Positions 32,901 to 41,258 of a stretch of 64,000 nucleotides of DNA are shown here, one piece after another; positions within the stretch are counted from its first letter, which is position 1, and each line of letters begins with the position of its first letter. The position numbers and the translations under genes were made by a program. The notes under the pieces were generated by a model, which saw nothing but the letters and a program-made list of their open reading frames with translations, had not been told where the DNA came from and made no database searches. Location: assembly GCF_028888695.1 (NCBI RefSeq), contig NZ_PNFF01000002.1, positions 891,001-955,000 of the forward strand. The letters run 5' to 3'. This DNA comes from Bacillus methanolicus. GTDB lineage: Bacteria > Bacillota > Bacilli > Bacillales > Cytobacillaceae.

Positions 32901-33955
32901 GAAAGCCGTCAATTGCATTTTTACTATCTGTAATACCGGGGCTTGGACATATTTATTTAGGGAAAGTATTTCGGGGGATATTTTATCTTTTGGCATCGGC
33001 GGGACCGGTTTTTCTTGCGCTTTTATTGATTCTGATGTCCAATAACGGCGAATATATCGCTGTGGCGTTTATTGGCATTTTCTTTTACATGATCAGCTTC
33101 ATTGATTTTTGGATTGTTTTCTCAAAACAAAATCGTTCAGTTGAACAAAGTAGAGAAAACGATCAAGAAGTAACCCGTTTCTATACGATCATCCTTTCAT
33201 TTGTTCCCGGACTTGGCCATTTTCAACTCGGTTTAATGAACAGAGGACTATCGTATCTGGCAACGTTTCTCGGACTAGCTGTAATGATATTTTTTGTCGC
33301 CATTCTTTCAAAACGGAGCGAGTTTCTCGTATTTTTAGCCATATTGCCGGTGATCTGGGTTTACGGTTTTTTTGATGCGATGCAGCAGCTGAATAAAAAA
33401 CAGCGCGGAGAACAGCTAGTAGATCGGACAATATTAGAGGACTTTGAAACAAGACGTGAAGATGGGAGAAAAAGCAAAGCCATTGCCACATTTTTGTCCA
33501 TTTTTCCGGGGGCGGGCCATCTTTATCTCGGCTACCAACGCCGTGGAATTCAGCTGATGGCTGCGTTTCTGTTCTCGATTTATATTTTGGATATTTTGCG
33601 CCTCGGGATCTTTCTGTTTTTCATTCCGATCATTTGGTTTTACAGCTTTTTTGACGGTTTACAAAAGGCATCAAAATATGGAGAAGGGCCAATCGATGAT
33701 ACCCCGATTATTTCCTATTTTGTGAATCACCAGAGATGGATCGGGATCGGGCTCATTCTTTTAGGGCTTTACTACTTAACGACGAATATTGTGATCCCGG
33801 CGATTTCGCCAATGTTGCATGATGTGATTGACATTGATTTGACATATTGGTTTGACCGTTATTTCCAAATGGTGGTTGTATGCATTTTACTGATTGGCGG
33901 GGGATTGAAACTGCTTTTTGGCAGTAAAACAAAAGACGGGGAGGCAACAAAATGA
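32897..33955 (+). CDS. Multi-span protein with three TM2-like repeats
   Basis: 352 residues, about nine to ten spans. Three internal repeats share the pattern xPGLGHxYLGxxxRG: SVIPGLGHIYLGKVFRG (10-26), SFVPGLGHFQLGLMNRG (100-117) and SIFPGAGHLYLGYQRRG (201-218). Each is followed by two spans, like TM2/DUF5683-type units. ATGA overlap with the anti-sigma gene and SD AAGGAGG (32880-32886). Not recognised by a gene name; probably part of the sensing or effector arm of the sigma operon. Confidence 0.8.
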   Translation: MRKPSIAFLLSVIPGLGHIYLGKVFRGIFYLLASAGPVFLALLLILMSNNGEYIAVAFIGIFFYMISFIDFWIVFSKQNRSVEQSRENDQEVTRFYTIILSFVPGLGHFQLGLMNRGLSYLATFLGLAVMIFFVAILSKRSEFLVFLAILPVIWVYGFFDAMQQLNKKQRGEQLVDRTILEDFETRREDGRKSKAIATFLSIFPGAGHLYLGYQRRGIQLMAAFLFSIYILDILRLGIFLFFIPIIWFYSFFDGLQKASKYGEGPIDDTPIISYFVNHQRWIGIGLILLGLYYLTTNIVIPAISPMLHDVIDIDLTYWFDRYFQMVVVCILLIGGGLKLLFGSKTKDGEATK

Positions 33956-34062
33956 AAAAGAAACGGGGAATGATGAAAAAATTGATCGGTGCTGCAATGA
34001 TTGGCGGAGGGATCACCCTTCTTTTCGGCAAAAAAGGAAAAAGAAGGGCGGTGGCAAAATGA
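33952..34062 (+). CDS. 36-residue basic membrane peptide
   Basis: A 37-codon frame, MKKKRGMMKKLIGAAMIGGG and so on, with one short hydrophobic stretch flanked by Lys/Arg clusters on both sides. It overlaps the genes before and after by ATGA, and GGGGAGGC lies just upstream. The conserved spacing and coupling argue that it is real even though it is very short. Function unknown; may be a small regulator or subunit of the neighbouring membrane proteins. Confidence 0.7.
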   Translation: MKKKRGMMKKLIGAAMIGGGITLLFGKKGKRRAVAK

Positions 34063-35006
34063 GAACGTGGCGTGTTGGCACAATTTCAATGGGGGCATCC
34101 CTTCTTCTTCTCGGTATTTTGCTCCTCTTGTTCCAATGGATGGGCTATGATGTAATGAATATCATGGTGTCTTGGTGGCCGTTCATTCTGATCGTGCTCG
34201 GGCTGGAAATACTCGTTTACCTTTTTATCTCCCGCCAGGAAAAACCTTTCTTAAAATACGATTTTCTCAGTATTATCTTTATCGGCGTTTTAGGAATGGT
34301 TGGAATTGGTTTTGCGGTTTTAAGCTCAACAGGTATAATCGATAAAGTAGAGGAAATGCTGGCACGGGAAGAAAAAACATTTCAACTCCCTGAGTATTCA
34401 CAAAAAGTCGGTCCTGATGTAAAAAGGATTGTCGTTCAAACGGACCGGTATCCGATCACGATAGAGGGCACGCATGAAAAAGAAGTATCGATGTTCGGCA
34501 CATACCGGGCTTGGACCGGTGAAAAGGAAGAACTAGTGAAAAAAACAGAGGATTATTTATCTGTTCAGCAAAAAGGAGATTCTCTTTATGTCAATGTGAT
34601 CAGCCTTCCGAGTGAATCTGGGATGTTCGATCGGTTTGCGACATTAAATGCAACGCTTCTTGTTCCAACCAGTGTGAAATTGGAAGTAATCGGACAGGAC
34701 AATTCGATTACGTTAAAACCGCGCACACTGATGAGCGATTGGAGCGTCGACAGTGCCTCAGATGTTCTCGTGCATTTACAGAAAAACAGCGATGTTTTAT
34801 TATCAGCAATAGGTGCCCAAGAATTGTACAGCGCGCATCATCAGTGGCAGGTTGAAGAAAACAAGAGTGAACGAGCCGCCAAAGAGGGCGCTGAACAAGG
34901 ATTTTCCGAAGAACCGTATCAAAACGGCACTTTTAAGCTCGGAAACGGGACTCACAGCTTACAAATTATGAACGCTTTTCGTGTAAGCCTTATTTCTGTT
35001 CAGTAA
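34059..35006 (+). CDS. LiaF-like membrane protein (DUF5668-type N-terminus)
   Basis: 315 residues from ATG 34059 (MRTWRVGTISMGASLL). Residues 8-85 hold three spans with the pattern seen in LiaI/LiaF-type N-termini (WWPFILIVLGLEIL). Residues about 105-315 are soluble and beta-rich (KRIVVQTDRYPITIEG, LEVIGQDNSITLK), like DUF4097/LiaF C-terminal domains. ATGA overlap with the 36-residue gene; an upstream in-frame ATG at 33918 would run through that gene and lacks support. Last gene of the sigma operon; LiaF-type proteins act in cell-envelope stress sensing. Confidence 0.8.
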   Translation: MRTWRVGTISMGASLLLLGILLLLFQWMGYDVMNIMVSWWPFILIVLGLEILVYLFISRQEKPFLKYDFLSIIFIGVLGMVGIGFAVLSSTGIIDKVEEMLAREEKTFQLPEYSQKVGPDVKRIVVQTDRYPITIEGTHEKEVSMFGTYRAWTGEKEELVKKTEDYLSVQQKGDSLYVNVISLPSESGMFDRFATLNATLLVPTSVKLEVIGQDNSITLKPRTLMSDWSVDSASDVLVHLQKNSDVLLSAIGAQELYSAHHQWQVEENKSERAAKEGAEQGFSEEPYQNGTFKLGNGTHSLQIMNAFRVSLISVQ

Positions 35007-35068
35007 CCGTTGCCGGCATAGGTTATATTTTGCAGTTCCACTTGGACTATGGCATGATTTTAGAGAAA

Positions 35069-35098
35069 GGGAGTAAAAAAGCTGCTCCCGGTTTTTGT
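35069..35098 (+). terminator. Probable terminator after the sigma operon
   Basis: GGGAG (35069-35073) and CTCCC (35085-35089), then GGTTTTTGTTTT. Short stem, so moderate confidence. Confidence 0.5.
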
Positions 35099-35131
35099 TT
35101 TAGAGAATAATACGAGGAGAAACGTAGCACT

Positions 35132-35962
35132 ATGGATTTCATTACGATTTTAAAAGCGATTATTTTAGGAATTGTAGAAGGATTGACAGAATTTATACCT
35201 GTTTCGTCGACGGGCCACATGATTATTGTGGATGATATGTGGCTTAAATCAGAGGAATTTTTAACAAGATATGGAGCAAATACGTTTAAAGTTGTCATTC
35301 AGCTCGGCTCGATTTTAGCTGTAGTGGTCGCTATGAAGGACCGATTTATTGATTTATTAGGTTTGGGCCGCCGCAACAAAGTAGGCTTTGAAGAGCAGGG
35401 GCGACTAAAGTTAACACATGTGATCGTCGGCTTAATTCCTGCAGGTGTGTTAGGAGTATTATTTGAAGATTATATTGATGAACATTTATTTACGACTGGC
35501 AGTGTGTTAATCAGTTTGGTTTTTGGTGCTTTTTTGATGATTATTGCTGATGTATTCGGCGGGAAAAACCCGAAAGTTCACACTGTTGATCAAATTACAT
35601 ATAAGCAAGCTTTAACAATAGGGCTTATTCAATGCTTGTCTTTATGGCCTGGATTTTCCCGTTCCGGTGCGACGATTTCCGGAGGCGTTTTAACAGGGTT
35701 GAGCCACCGGGCTGCCGCTGATTTTACGTTTATTATGGCAGTGCCGATTATGGCCGGTGCCAGCGGGATTTCATTATTGAAAAACATTGAGTATATTTCG
35801 TTCGATGCCATGCCGTTTTTTATTGCCGGCTTTATTAGTGCATTTGTATTTGCTTTGATCTCAATTAAATTTTTCTTAAAGCTTATTGGAAAAATTAAAC
35901 TCGTACCGTTTGCGATTTATCGGATACTTTTAGCTCTCGTTATTTATATTGTTTATTTTTAA
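35132..35962 (+). CDS. uppP: UppP (BacA), undecaprenyl-diphosphatase
   Basis: Integral membrane phosphatase that recycles undecaprenyl-PP for peptidoglycan synthesis; overproduction gives bacitracin resistance. 276 residues, about seven to eight spans. Both signatures are visible: GIVEGLTEFIPVSSTGHMI (Glu-rich motif, residues 11-30) and PGFSRSGATISGG (near 174). Start ATG 35132 after ACGAGGAG. It follows the ECF operon with a weak terminator between; B. subtilis bacA is sigma-M controlled, so envelope-stress control is plausible. Confidence 0.97.
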   Translation: MDFITILKAIILGIVEGLTEFIPVSSTGHMIIVDDMWLKSEEFLTRYGANTFKVVIQLGSILAVVVAMKDRFIDLLGLGRRNKVGFEEQGRLKLTHVIVGLIPAGVLGVLFEDYIDEHLFTTGSVLISLVFGAFLMIIADVFGGKNPKVHTVDQITYKQALTIGLIQCLSLWPGFSRSGATISGGVLTGLSHRAAADFTFIMAVPIMAGASGISLLKNIEYISFDAMPFFIAGFISAFVFALISIKFFLKLIGKIKLVPFAIYRILLALVIYIVYF

Positions 35963-36072
35963 TCAAACAATTTTTTCGAAAAATGGTATCTTTTTTTTCG
36001 TTCATTTCGTCTATATATAAAGTAATGTATGATCTGTCATGTTCTTAATAATCGCTAATAAATGCTTTTTCT

Positions 36073-36102
36073 TTGGAAAAATGCCTGAAAAAGGTATATG
36101 AT
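36073..36102 (+). promoter_or_regulatory. Candidate promoter of dgkB
   Basis: TTGGAA (36073-36078), 18-nt spacer, TATGAT (36097-36102), about 120 nt before the start codon. Confidence 0.55.
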
Positions 36103-36225
36103 TATGTCCGGTAGAACAGGGTATAAGTGTGTATCATGAAACCGACAATGTTTAAGAACAGTCCATAAGAAGTTCTGTGTTATTTATGAAACCTAATAAG
36201 TAATTTTATTAATAGGATGATGGGT

Positions 36226-37140
36226 ATGAAACGAGCAAGAATCATTTATAATCCGACTTCAGGCCGTGAATTGTTTAAAAAGCACCTTCCGGAAGTGCTG
36301 CAAAAGCTAGAAATGGCCGGTTATGAAACGTCCTGCCATGCAACGACCGGCGAGGGTGATGCAATTCAAGCAGCAAGGACCGCGGTGGAGCGCCGCTACG
36401 ATATTGTCATCGCTGCCGGCGGAGACGGCACGATCAACGAAGTGGTAAACGGGATGGCGGAACAGGAATATCGGCCAAAGCTAGGGATTATTCCGGTGGG
36501 AACAACCAATGACTTTGCCCGGGCTCTACATATTCCGCGGGACGTCGAGGCGGCGGCAGATATTATTGTAAAAGGTGATACGATTCCAGTCGATATCGGA
36601 AGAATGAATAACCGTTATTTCATTAATATCGCCGGGGGCGGCCGGCTGACAGAGTTGACGTATGAAGTGCCGAGCAAGCTGAAAACAGTGCTTGGACAGC
36701 TCGCCTATTATTTAAAAGGGATCGAGATGCTTCCGTCCATTCGGGCAACAGAAGTCAGCATCGAATATGACGGTAAGCTGTTTGAAGGGGAGGCGATGCT
36801 GTTCCTTGTGGCCTTGACGAATTCTGTCGGCGGTTTTGAAAAGCTGGCTCCTGACGCATCCATTAATGACGGATTGTTTACGTTAATAATCCTGAAAAAA
36901 ATCAATCTTGCTGATTTTATCCGGATCGCAACATTGGCGATACGCGGAGAACATTTAAATGATGAAAATGTTATTTACACAAAAGCAAACCGGGTTAAGG
37001 TGCATTCCAAAGAAAAAATGCAATTGAACCTTGACGGAGAATACGGTGGATTACTTCCGGCGGAATTTGAAAACCTGTACCGGCATTTCGAAGTATTTGT
37101 GCCAATTGAAAAAATTCGTCCGCAAGACCGTCCATTATAA
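36226..37140 (+). CDS. dgkB: DgkB, diacylglycerol kinase (YerQ)
   Basis: Soluble kinase returning diacylglycerol, the by-product of lipoteichoic acid synthesis, to phosphatidic acid. ATG 36226 gives MKRARIIYNPTSGRE, the usual N-terminus, 304 residues; ATG 36217 is three codons earlier. The nucleotide-binding motif AAGGDGTINEVVNG is at about 64-77, followed by PVGTTNDFARAL; C-terminal LNLDGEYGG is also family-typical. In B. subtilis it directly precedes yefA (rlmCD); here 13 kb lie between. Confidence 0.96.
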   Translation: MKRARIIYNPTSGRELFKKHLPEVLQKLEMAGYETSCHATTGEGDAIQAARTAVERRYDIVIAAGGDGTINEVVNGMAEQEYRPKLGIIPVGTTNDFARALHIPRDVEAAADIIVKGDTIPVDIGRMNNRYFINIAGGGRLTELTYEVPSKLKTVLGQLAYYLKGIEMLPSIRATEVSIEYDGKLFEGEAMLFLVALTNSVGGFEKLAPDASINDGLFTLIILKKINLADFIRIATLAIRGEHLNDENVIYTKANRVKVHSKEKMQLNLDGEYGGLLPAEFENLYRHFEVFVPIEKIRPQDRPL

Positions 37141-37143
37141 AAA

Positions 37144-37167
37144 GGGGGCCAGGCCCTCATTTTATTT
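37144..37167 (+). terminator. Hairpin after dgkB
   Basis: GGGGGC (37144-37149) and GCCCTC with loop CAG, then ATTTTATTT; contains the GGCCAGGCCC string like other hairpins here. Weak T run. Confidence 0.5.
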
Positions 37168-37231
37168 AACGTTATTTGGGAAGTATTTGACAAGAAAGTG
37201 CTTGTAAAATTTATGTAAATAAATGTTGTAA

Positions 37232-37278
37232 ATGAGATGGTACCGGGAATTCTCCTCCCGGTCTCATCTCTTTTTTCT
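37232..37278 (+). terminator. Terminator-like hairpin
   Basis: TGAGATGGTACCGGGA pairs with TCCCGGTCTCA with a four-base bulge, followed by CTCTTTTTTCT. A back-up terminator for dgkB or the end of an unseen transcript. Confidence 0.6.
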
Positions 37279-37663
37279 ATTTCCCTGCCATTCATCCCCC
37301 GCTTCAATTCTCCGAAAAGAGAAAGGTGCATGCCACTTTTTTGTATTTTTGCAATATTTTTAATTACAAAAATACTCTTAATATGATAAAATACTACACG
37401 AACTCTAGTTCTAAAAATCTCCTATCATTTAAAATCGGTAGATATAGTATGCAGAAGTTCAATTGGCGTTAGAGGCGTATTGTTTTTTTTCGTAAGGTCT
37501 TTTAGCATATAATAAAGGGAAATGAAGGCAATTGCTATTCTGGGAAATATTCCATTCGAAAGTTTCAATGCAGGAAAAATAGGGGAATGCTCTTAAGAGA
37601 CAAATTCGCTTGCAGAAAAGGGAATATCTTGACAATGTGGACAATGTGGTTGGAGGGAAAAAA
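37279..37663. other. Leader region of pncB
   Basis: AT-rich. A TATAAT occurs at 37508-37513 without a good -35, followed by AAAGGGAA and a 24-codon frame (ATG 37522) that I do not trust as a gene. No riboswitch recognised. Confidence 0.4.
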
Positions 37664-39133
37664 GTGAAACAAATTTACAATGATGACAGCTTGACACTGC
37701 ATACCGATCTTTATCAGATTAATATGGTTGAGGCATACTGGCGCGATAACATCCATAACCGGAAAGCGGTATTTGAAATGTTTTTCCGGAAACAGCCGTT
37801 TGGAAACGGATATGCTGTGTTTGCCGGATTGGAGCGAATAATTCAATATATTCAAGATTTTCGCTTTACCGATAGCGATATTGAATATTTGCGGGAAGAA
37901 ATCGGTTTTAGTGAGGATTTTCTTAGTTATTTAAAGGACTTGCGCTTTACCGGAAACATCCGCTGCATGAAAGAAGGAGAATTGGTTTTCGCGAATGAGC
38001 CGATTCTCAGGGTTGACGCTCCGCTTGCTGAAGCGCAGCTGATTGAGACGGCCCTCTTGAATATCGTGAACTACCAAACGCTGATTGCAACAAAGGCTGC
38101 CCGTATCAAGCAAGTTGTCGGAGATGAAGAAGTAATGGAGTTCGGTACGAGACGAGCACAGGAAATGGACGCAGCCATCTGGGGAACAAGAGCGGCGTAT
38201 ATTGCCGGCTTTGATTCAACCAGCAACGTCCGTGCCGGAAAATTGTTTGGCATCCCTGTTGCCGGAACTCTTGCTCATTCTATGGTGCAGGCATACAAAG
38301 ATGAGTATACTGCATTCCTAAAATACGCGGAGGCTCATAAAGATTGTGTCTTCCTTGTTGATACGTATGATACGCTTCATTCAGGCGTGCCGAATGCAAT
38401 TCGTGTGGCGAAAGAGCTTGGAGATAAAATTAATTTTAGAGCGATCCGTCTCGACAGCGGCGACCTTGCCTATCTATCGAAAGAAGCACGCAAAATGCTC
38501 GACGAAGCCGGTTTTCATGACACGAAAATTGTCGCTTCAAGCGATCTTGATGAATATACGATCAGCAACTTGAAGTCCCAAGGTGCGAAGATCAACAGCT
38601 GGGGAATCGGTACGAAGTTGATCACCGCCTACGATCAGGCTGCTCTAGGAGCTGTTTATAAGCTTGTCGCTATCGAAGATGAAAACGGTAACATGGTTGA
38701 TTCAATCAAAATTTCATCCAATCCTGAAAAAGTGACGACACCCGGACTAAAAAAAGTTTATCGAATCATTAATACTGTCAGCAACAAAGCAGAGGGGGAC
38801 TACATTGCGCTGGAGGATGAGAATCCACAACAGGAAAACCACCTGAAAATGTTCCATCCGGTCCATCGGTACATAAGCAAATCAGTCACTAATTTTATCG
38901 CAAAAGATTTGCATGAAGACATTTATGTAGACGGCAAGCTTGTTTATGAGCTGCCATGCCTTGAAGAGTCACGCGAGTATGTCCGGAAAAACCTCGCTTT
39001 GCTATGGGATGAATACAAACGCACGATGAATCCTGAGGTATATCCGGTTGACTTGAGCCAAAAGTGCTGGGAGAACAAAGTACGAAACATCGCAGAAGTC
39101 CGCGAGAAGGTTAAGAAAATGACGGAAAGTTAA
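37664..39133 (+). CDS. pncB: Nicotinate phosphoribosyltransferase
   Basis: Salvages nicotinic acid into NAD via nicotinate mononucleotide. 489 residues, matching the longer Bacillus type (YueK). Start GTG 37664 after TTGGAGGG; the in-frame ATG 37610 has no SD. Family strings are SLTLHTDLYQINM, FGTRRAQEMDAAIWGTRAA, TLAHSMVQAY, IRLDSGDLAYLS and SSDLDEYTI with GWGIGTK-like SWGIGTKLIT. Cytosolic, single gene. Confidence 0.95.
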   Translation: MKQIYNDDSLTLHTDLYQINMVEAYWRDNIHNRKAVFEMFFRKQPFGNGYAVFAGLERIIQYIQDFRFTDSDIEYLREEIGFSEDFLSYLKDLRFTGNIRCMKEGELVFANEPILRVDAPLAEAQLIETALLNIVNYQTLIATKAARIKQVVGDEEVMEFGTRRAQEMDAAIWGTRAAYIAGFDSTSNVRAGKLFGIPVAGTLAHSMVQAYKDEYTAFLKYAEAHKDCVFLVDTYDTLHSGVPNAIRVAKELGDKINFRAIRLDSGDLAYLSKEARKMLDEAGFHDTKIVASSDLDEYTISNLKSQGAKINSWGIGTKLITAYDQAALGAVYKLVAIEDENGNMVDSIKISSNPEKVTTPGLKKVYRIINTVSNKAEGDYIALEDENPQQENHLKMFHPVHRYISKSVTNFIAKDLHEDIYVDGKLVYELPCLEESREYVRKNLALLWDEYKRTMNPEVYPVDLSQKCWENKVRNIAEVREKVKKMTES

Positions 39134-39140
39134 AAGGAAA

Positions 39141-39232
39141 GGGTCTGGATTCTTTCGACGATGACAATATTATAGAATGGATTTTTAGAGTTTGTCTATA
39201 TGTTTACGGGAGGGGCCTGTTCCCTCCTGATT
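39141..39232 (+). repeat. Repeat related to 4089-4201, with hairpin end
   Basis: GGGTCTG..ATGACAAT..ATAGAATGG..TATATGTT reproduces the interior of the element at 4104-4160. It ends in GGGAGG / CCCTCC (39209-39227) and a weak T stretch, which may terminate pncB. Confidence 0.65.
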
Positions 39233-39245
39233 TTCTAATCATTAA

Positions 39246-39578
39246 TTAAGAGTTCGTACAGGAACTGGCAGTTATCATTTCGTTAAAATAACTTTTTAGC
39301 AAAATCCACCGGGCGGGATAAAGATGAATATAATCTTCTATCACTTCCGGTGAGTACATTACCAGGCAATCAAGATTCGGTTTGTTCAACTTTAAATCAT
39401 ATAAAAGAGCATGCGGAATGGTGTAATGGTCATAAAGTTGATAGGGATTAAGCTTGACCATTTGGATCTTTTTATTCTCTGCTAAATCGAAAAGTGCCTC
39501 TTTCTGCAGCTGGATGCTTTCATTGATTGATAAGCCAAATAATCTTTTCCTCTCATTAATGAAAAAAATGCCTTGCAT
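39246..39578 (-). CDS. Conserved-looking protein of unknown function
   Basis: 110 residues from ATG 39578, which follows ACGGAGG; an upstream in-frame codon at 39638 lacks an SD. The product starts MQGIFFINERKRLFGLSINE and continues with a Leu/Tyr-rich body (IPHALLYDLKLNKPNLDCL). The pattern of a short N-terminal beta strand, helix, and PNLDCLVMYS vaguely recalls the catalytic domain of serine recombinases, but the catalytic Ser-Arg set is not visible, so I do not assign it. No signal peptide or span. Confidence 0.7.
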   Translation of the reverse strand: MQGIFFINERKRLFGLSINESIQLQKEALFDLAENKKIQMVKLNPYQLYDHYTIPHALLYDLKLNKPNLDCLVMYSPEVIEDYIHLYPARWILLKSYFNEMITASSCTNS

Positions 39579-39809
39579 ATGAAACCTCCGTTCCATTTTG
39601 ATTATTACTGTTATCGCCAAAAAGGAGCGAAAGCACACACTTCACTGAAAAGGGCTTGAAAAATTAACGCAGAAAAGAAAAAATTTTTTTCCTTACAATA
39701 CCAATGATGTAAACGCTCTCTATATTTTTGTTGGCAAAAAATTAAGTTGACAATAGCGCAAATGGGTTTTAATATTCAAACTATCAAGAAAGTTAAAAAA
39801 TAAAATAGA

Positions 39810-39918
39810 CTCTTATCAAGAGTGACCGAGGGAACAGGCCCTATGACGTCCGGCAACCTCCTTTACGGAACGGTGCCAAATCCTGCAGAATGAGATTTTC
39901 ATTCTGAAAGATAAGGTG
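39810..39918 (+). ncRNA. SAM-I riboswitch (S box)
   Basis: All S-box blocks are visible: CTTATCAAGAG, GAGGGAACAGGCCCTATGA, CGGCAACC, GGTGCCAAATCCTGCAGAA, CTGAAAGATAAGG. P1 pairs CTTATC (39812-39817) with GATAAG (39910-39915). Binds S-adenosylmethionine; followed by a terminator, so the downstream operon is on when SAM is low. Confidence 0.95.
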
Positions 39919-39938
39919 AAACAGAACGGAAAACAGTA

Positions 39939-39968
39939 GCCTCTTTCAGAATGAAAGAGGCTTTTCTT
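39939..39968 (+). terminator. SAM riboswitch terminator
   Basis: GCCTCTTTC (39939-39947) and GAAAGAGGC (39953-39961), loop AGAAT, followed by TTTTCTT. Confidence 0.9.
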
Positions 39969-40090
39969 ATTGATAATAATAGTACCATGAGAATTCGGCG
40001 CCGGATAAGGTTTTTGGATTAGTGCGAAACCCTCTTGGTTAGGGGACAATTTTTATAACCCATTAATTGAACAGGAAAGGATAAGAGAGT

Positions 40091-41257
40091 ATGGCAACCG
40101 TAATTTTAGAAGGAGTCCGCACCCCATTTGGAAAATTTAGAGGAAAACTCGCAGATGTAACAGCTAAACAGCTGGGAACCGTCGCAGTTAAGGAATTGCT
40201 TCGCCGGATTCCGGAAGCGAAAAAGGCAGACGGAGTTTTGCTTGCCCAAGTAATTCAGGCCGGAGAAGGACAAAACCCGGCACGAAAAGTGGCCGTAGAG
40301 GCGGGAGTGGATCTTTCGGTACCTGCCATTACGCTTAATAATGTTTGTCTTGCCGGATTGGCTTCCGTATCGGATGCTGCCCGCCGGATTGCTTTACAGG
40401 AAGGGCAGTTATTCATAGTAGGGGGCTATGATTCGATGACGAACGCTCCGCACACAGCCAACTTGCGAAAAAGTGTCCCGCTTGGAAAAGCAGAGTTTAC
40501 GGACACATTAATCAATGACGGCCTATGGTGCTCCCTCTCAAACGAATCAATGGGTGTATTGACTGACAAGAAAAACAAAGAACTGGGAATCACTCGAAAG
40601 GAACAAGATGAATATGCATGCCTTTCACAGCAACGGGCTTTTTCAGCATTAAAAGAAAACCGTTTGCAGGAAGAAATCACTCCTGTATACGTAAATGAAG
40701 AATTGGTAAAGGAAGATGAAGGCATTCGCCCAAACACCACTATTGAAGGATTAGCGAAACTCCGTCCCGTTTTTACAGAAGATGGAACGATTACAGCAGG
40801 AAACGCATCGCAAATGTCAGATGGAGCAAGTGCCGGAATTGTCGCAAGTGAGACGCTTGCTGAAAAACATGGATACACACCTCTTGCAAGAATTATCGGT
40901 TGGGCAGATATTGCGGGTCCGGATACGAGCCTCCATTTAAAACCGGCTCTGGCAATTGAAAAAGTCCTCGAGAAGACGGGGCTTGCGGTTAATGATATTG
41001 ACTTGTTTGAAATTAACGAAGCGTTTGCCAGTGTGGCAATTGCCAGCTGCAAAAAGCTCCGGATTCCATACGAAAAAGTGAATGTTAACGGCGGAGCGAT
41101 CGCTATCGGCCATCCTTTAGGAGGCACCGGTTTCCGGCTGCTCTTAACTCTTGTTCATGAATTAAGACGGCGCGGCGGCGGAAAGGGAATTGCGGCACTT
41201 TGCGGCGGGGGCGGCCAGGGAACAGCAGTCCTAGTAGAAGTTCCGGAGAGGTGGTAA
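40091..41257 (+). CDS. Thiolase (acetyl-CoA C-acyltransferase)
   Basis: Thiolase family enzyme of 388 residues, condensing or cleaving acyl-CoA. Catalytic Cys86 in NNVCLAGLAS, the INEAFASVA region, His in GGAIAIGHPLGGTG, and a second Cys in ALCGGGGQGTA. Start ATG 40091 after AGGAAAGG. It is the first gene behind the SAM riboswitch, with an acyl-CoA synthetase 1 nt after its stop. By family it is closest to acetoacetyl-CoA thiolase, but the riboswitch suggests a substrate tied to methionine or sulfur metabolism (inference). Confidence 0.93.
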   Translation: MATVILEGVRTPFGKFRGKLADVTAKQLGTVAVKELLRRIPEAKKADGVLLAQVIQAGEGQNPARKVAVEAGVDLSVPAITLNNVCLAGLASVSDAARRIALQEGQLFIVGGYDSMTNAPHTANLRKSVPLGKAEFTDTLINDGLWCSLSNESMGVLTDKKNKELGITRKEQDEYACLSQQRAFSALKENRLQEEITPVYVNEELVKEDEGIRPNTTIEGLAKLRPVFTEDGTITAGNASQMSDGASAGIVASETLAEKHGYTPLARIIGWADIAGPDTSLHLKPALAIEKVLEKTGLAVNDIDLFEINEAFASVAIASCKKLRIPYEKVNVNGGAIAIGHPLGGTGFRLLLTLVHELRRRGGGKGIAALCGGGGQGTAVLVEVPERW

Positions 41258-41258
41258 C

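Noticed and set aside
37522-37596. 24-codon frame MKAIAILGNIPFESF.. before pncB
   Set aside because: Has only a weak AAAGGG three bases before ATG; no terminator/antiterminator structure to make it a leader peptide.
39246-39578. Serine-recombinase-like protein
   Set aside because: PNLDCLVMYS resembles the family only locally; the catalytic Ser/Arg residues are not visible.
40426-41127. 233-codon open frame on the minus strand
   Set aside because: Lies entirely antisense to the thiolase gene, has no SD and reads like the shadow of a GC-biased third codon position.
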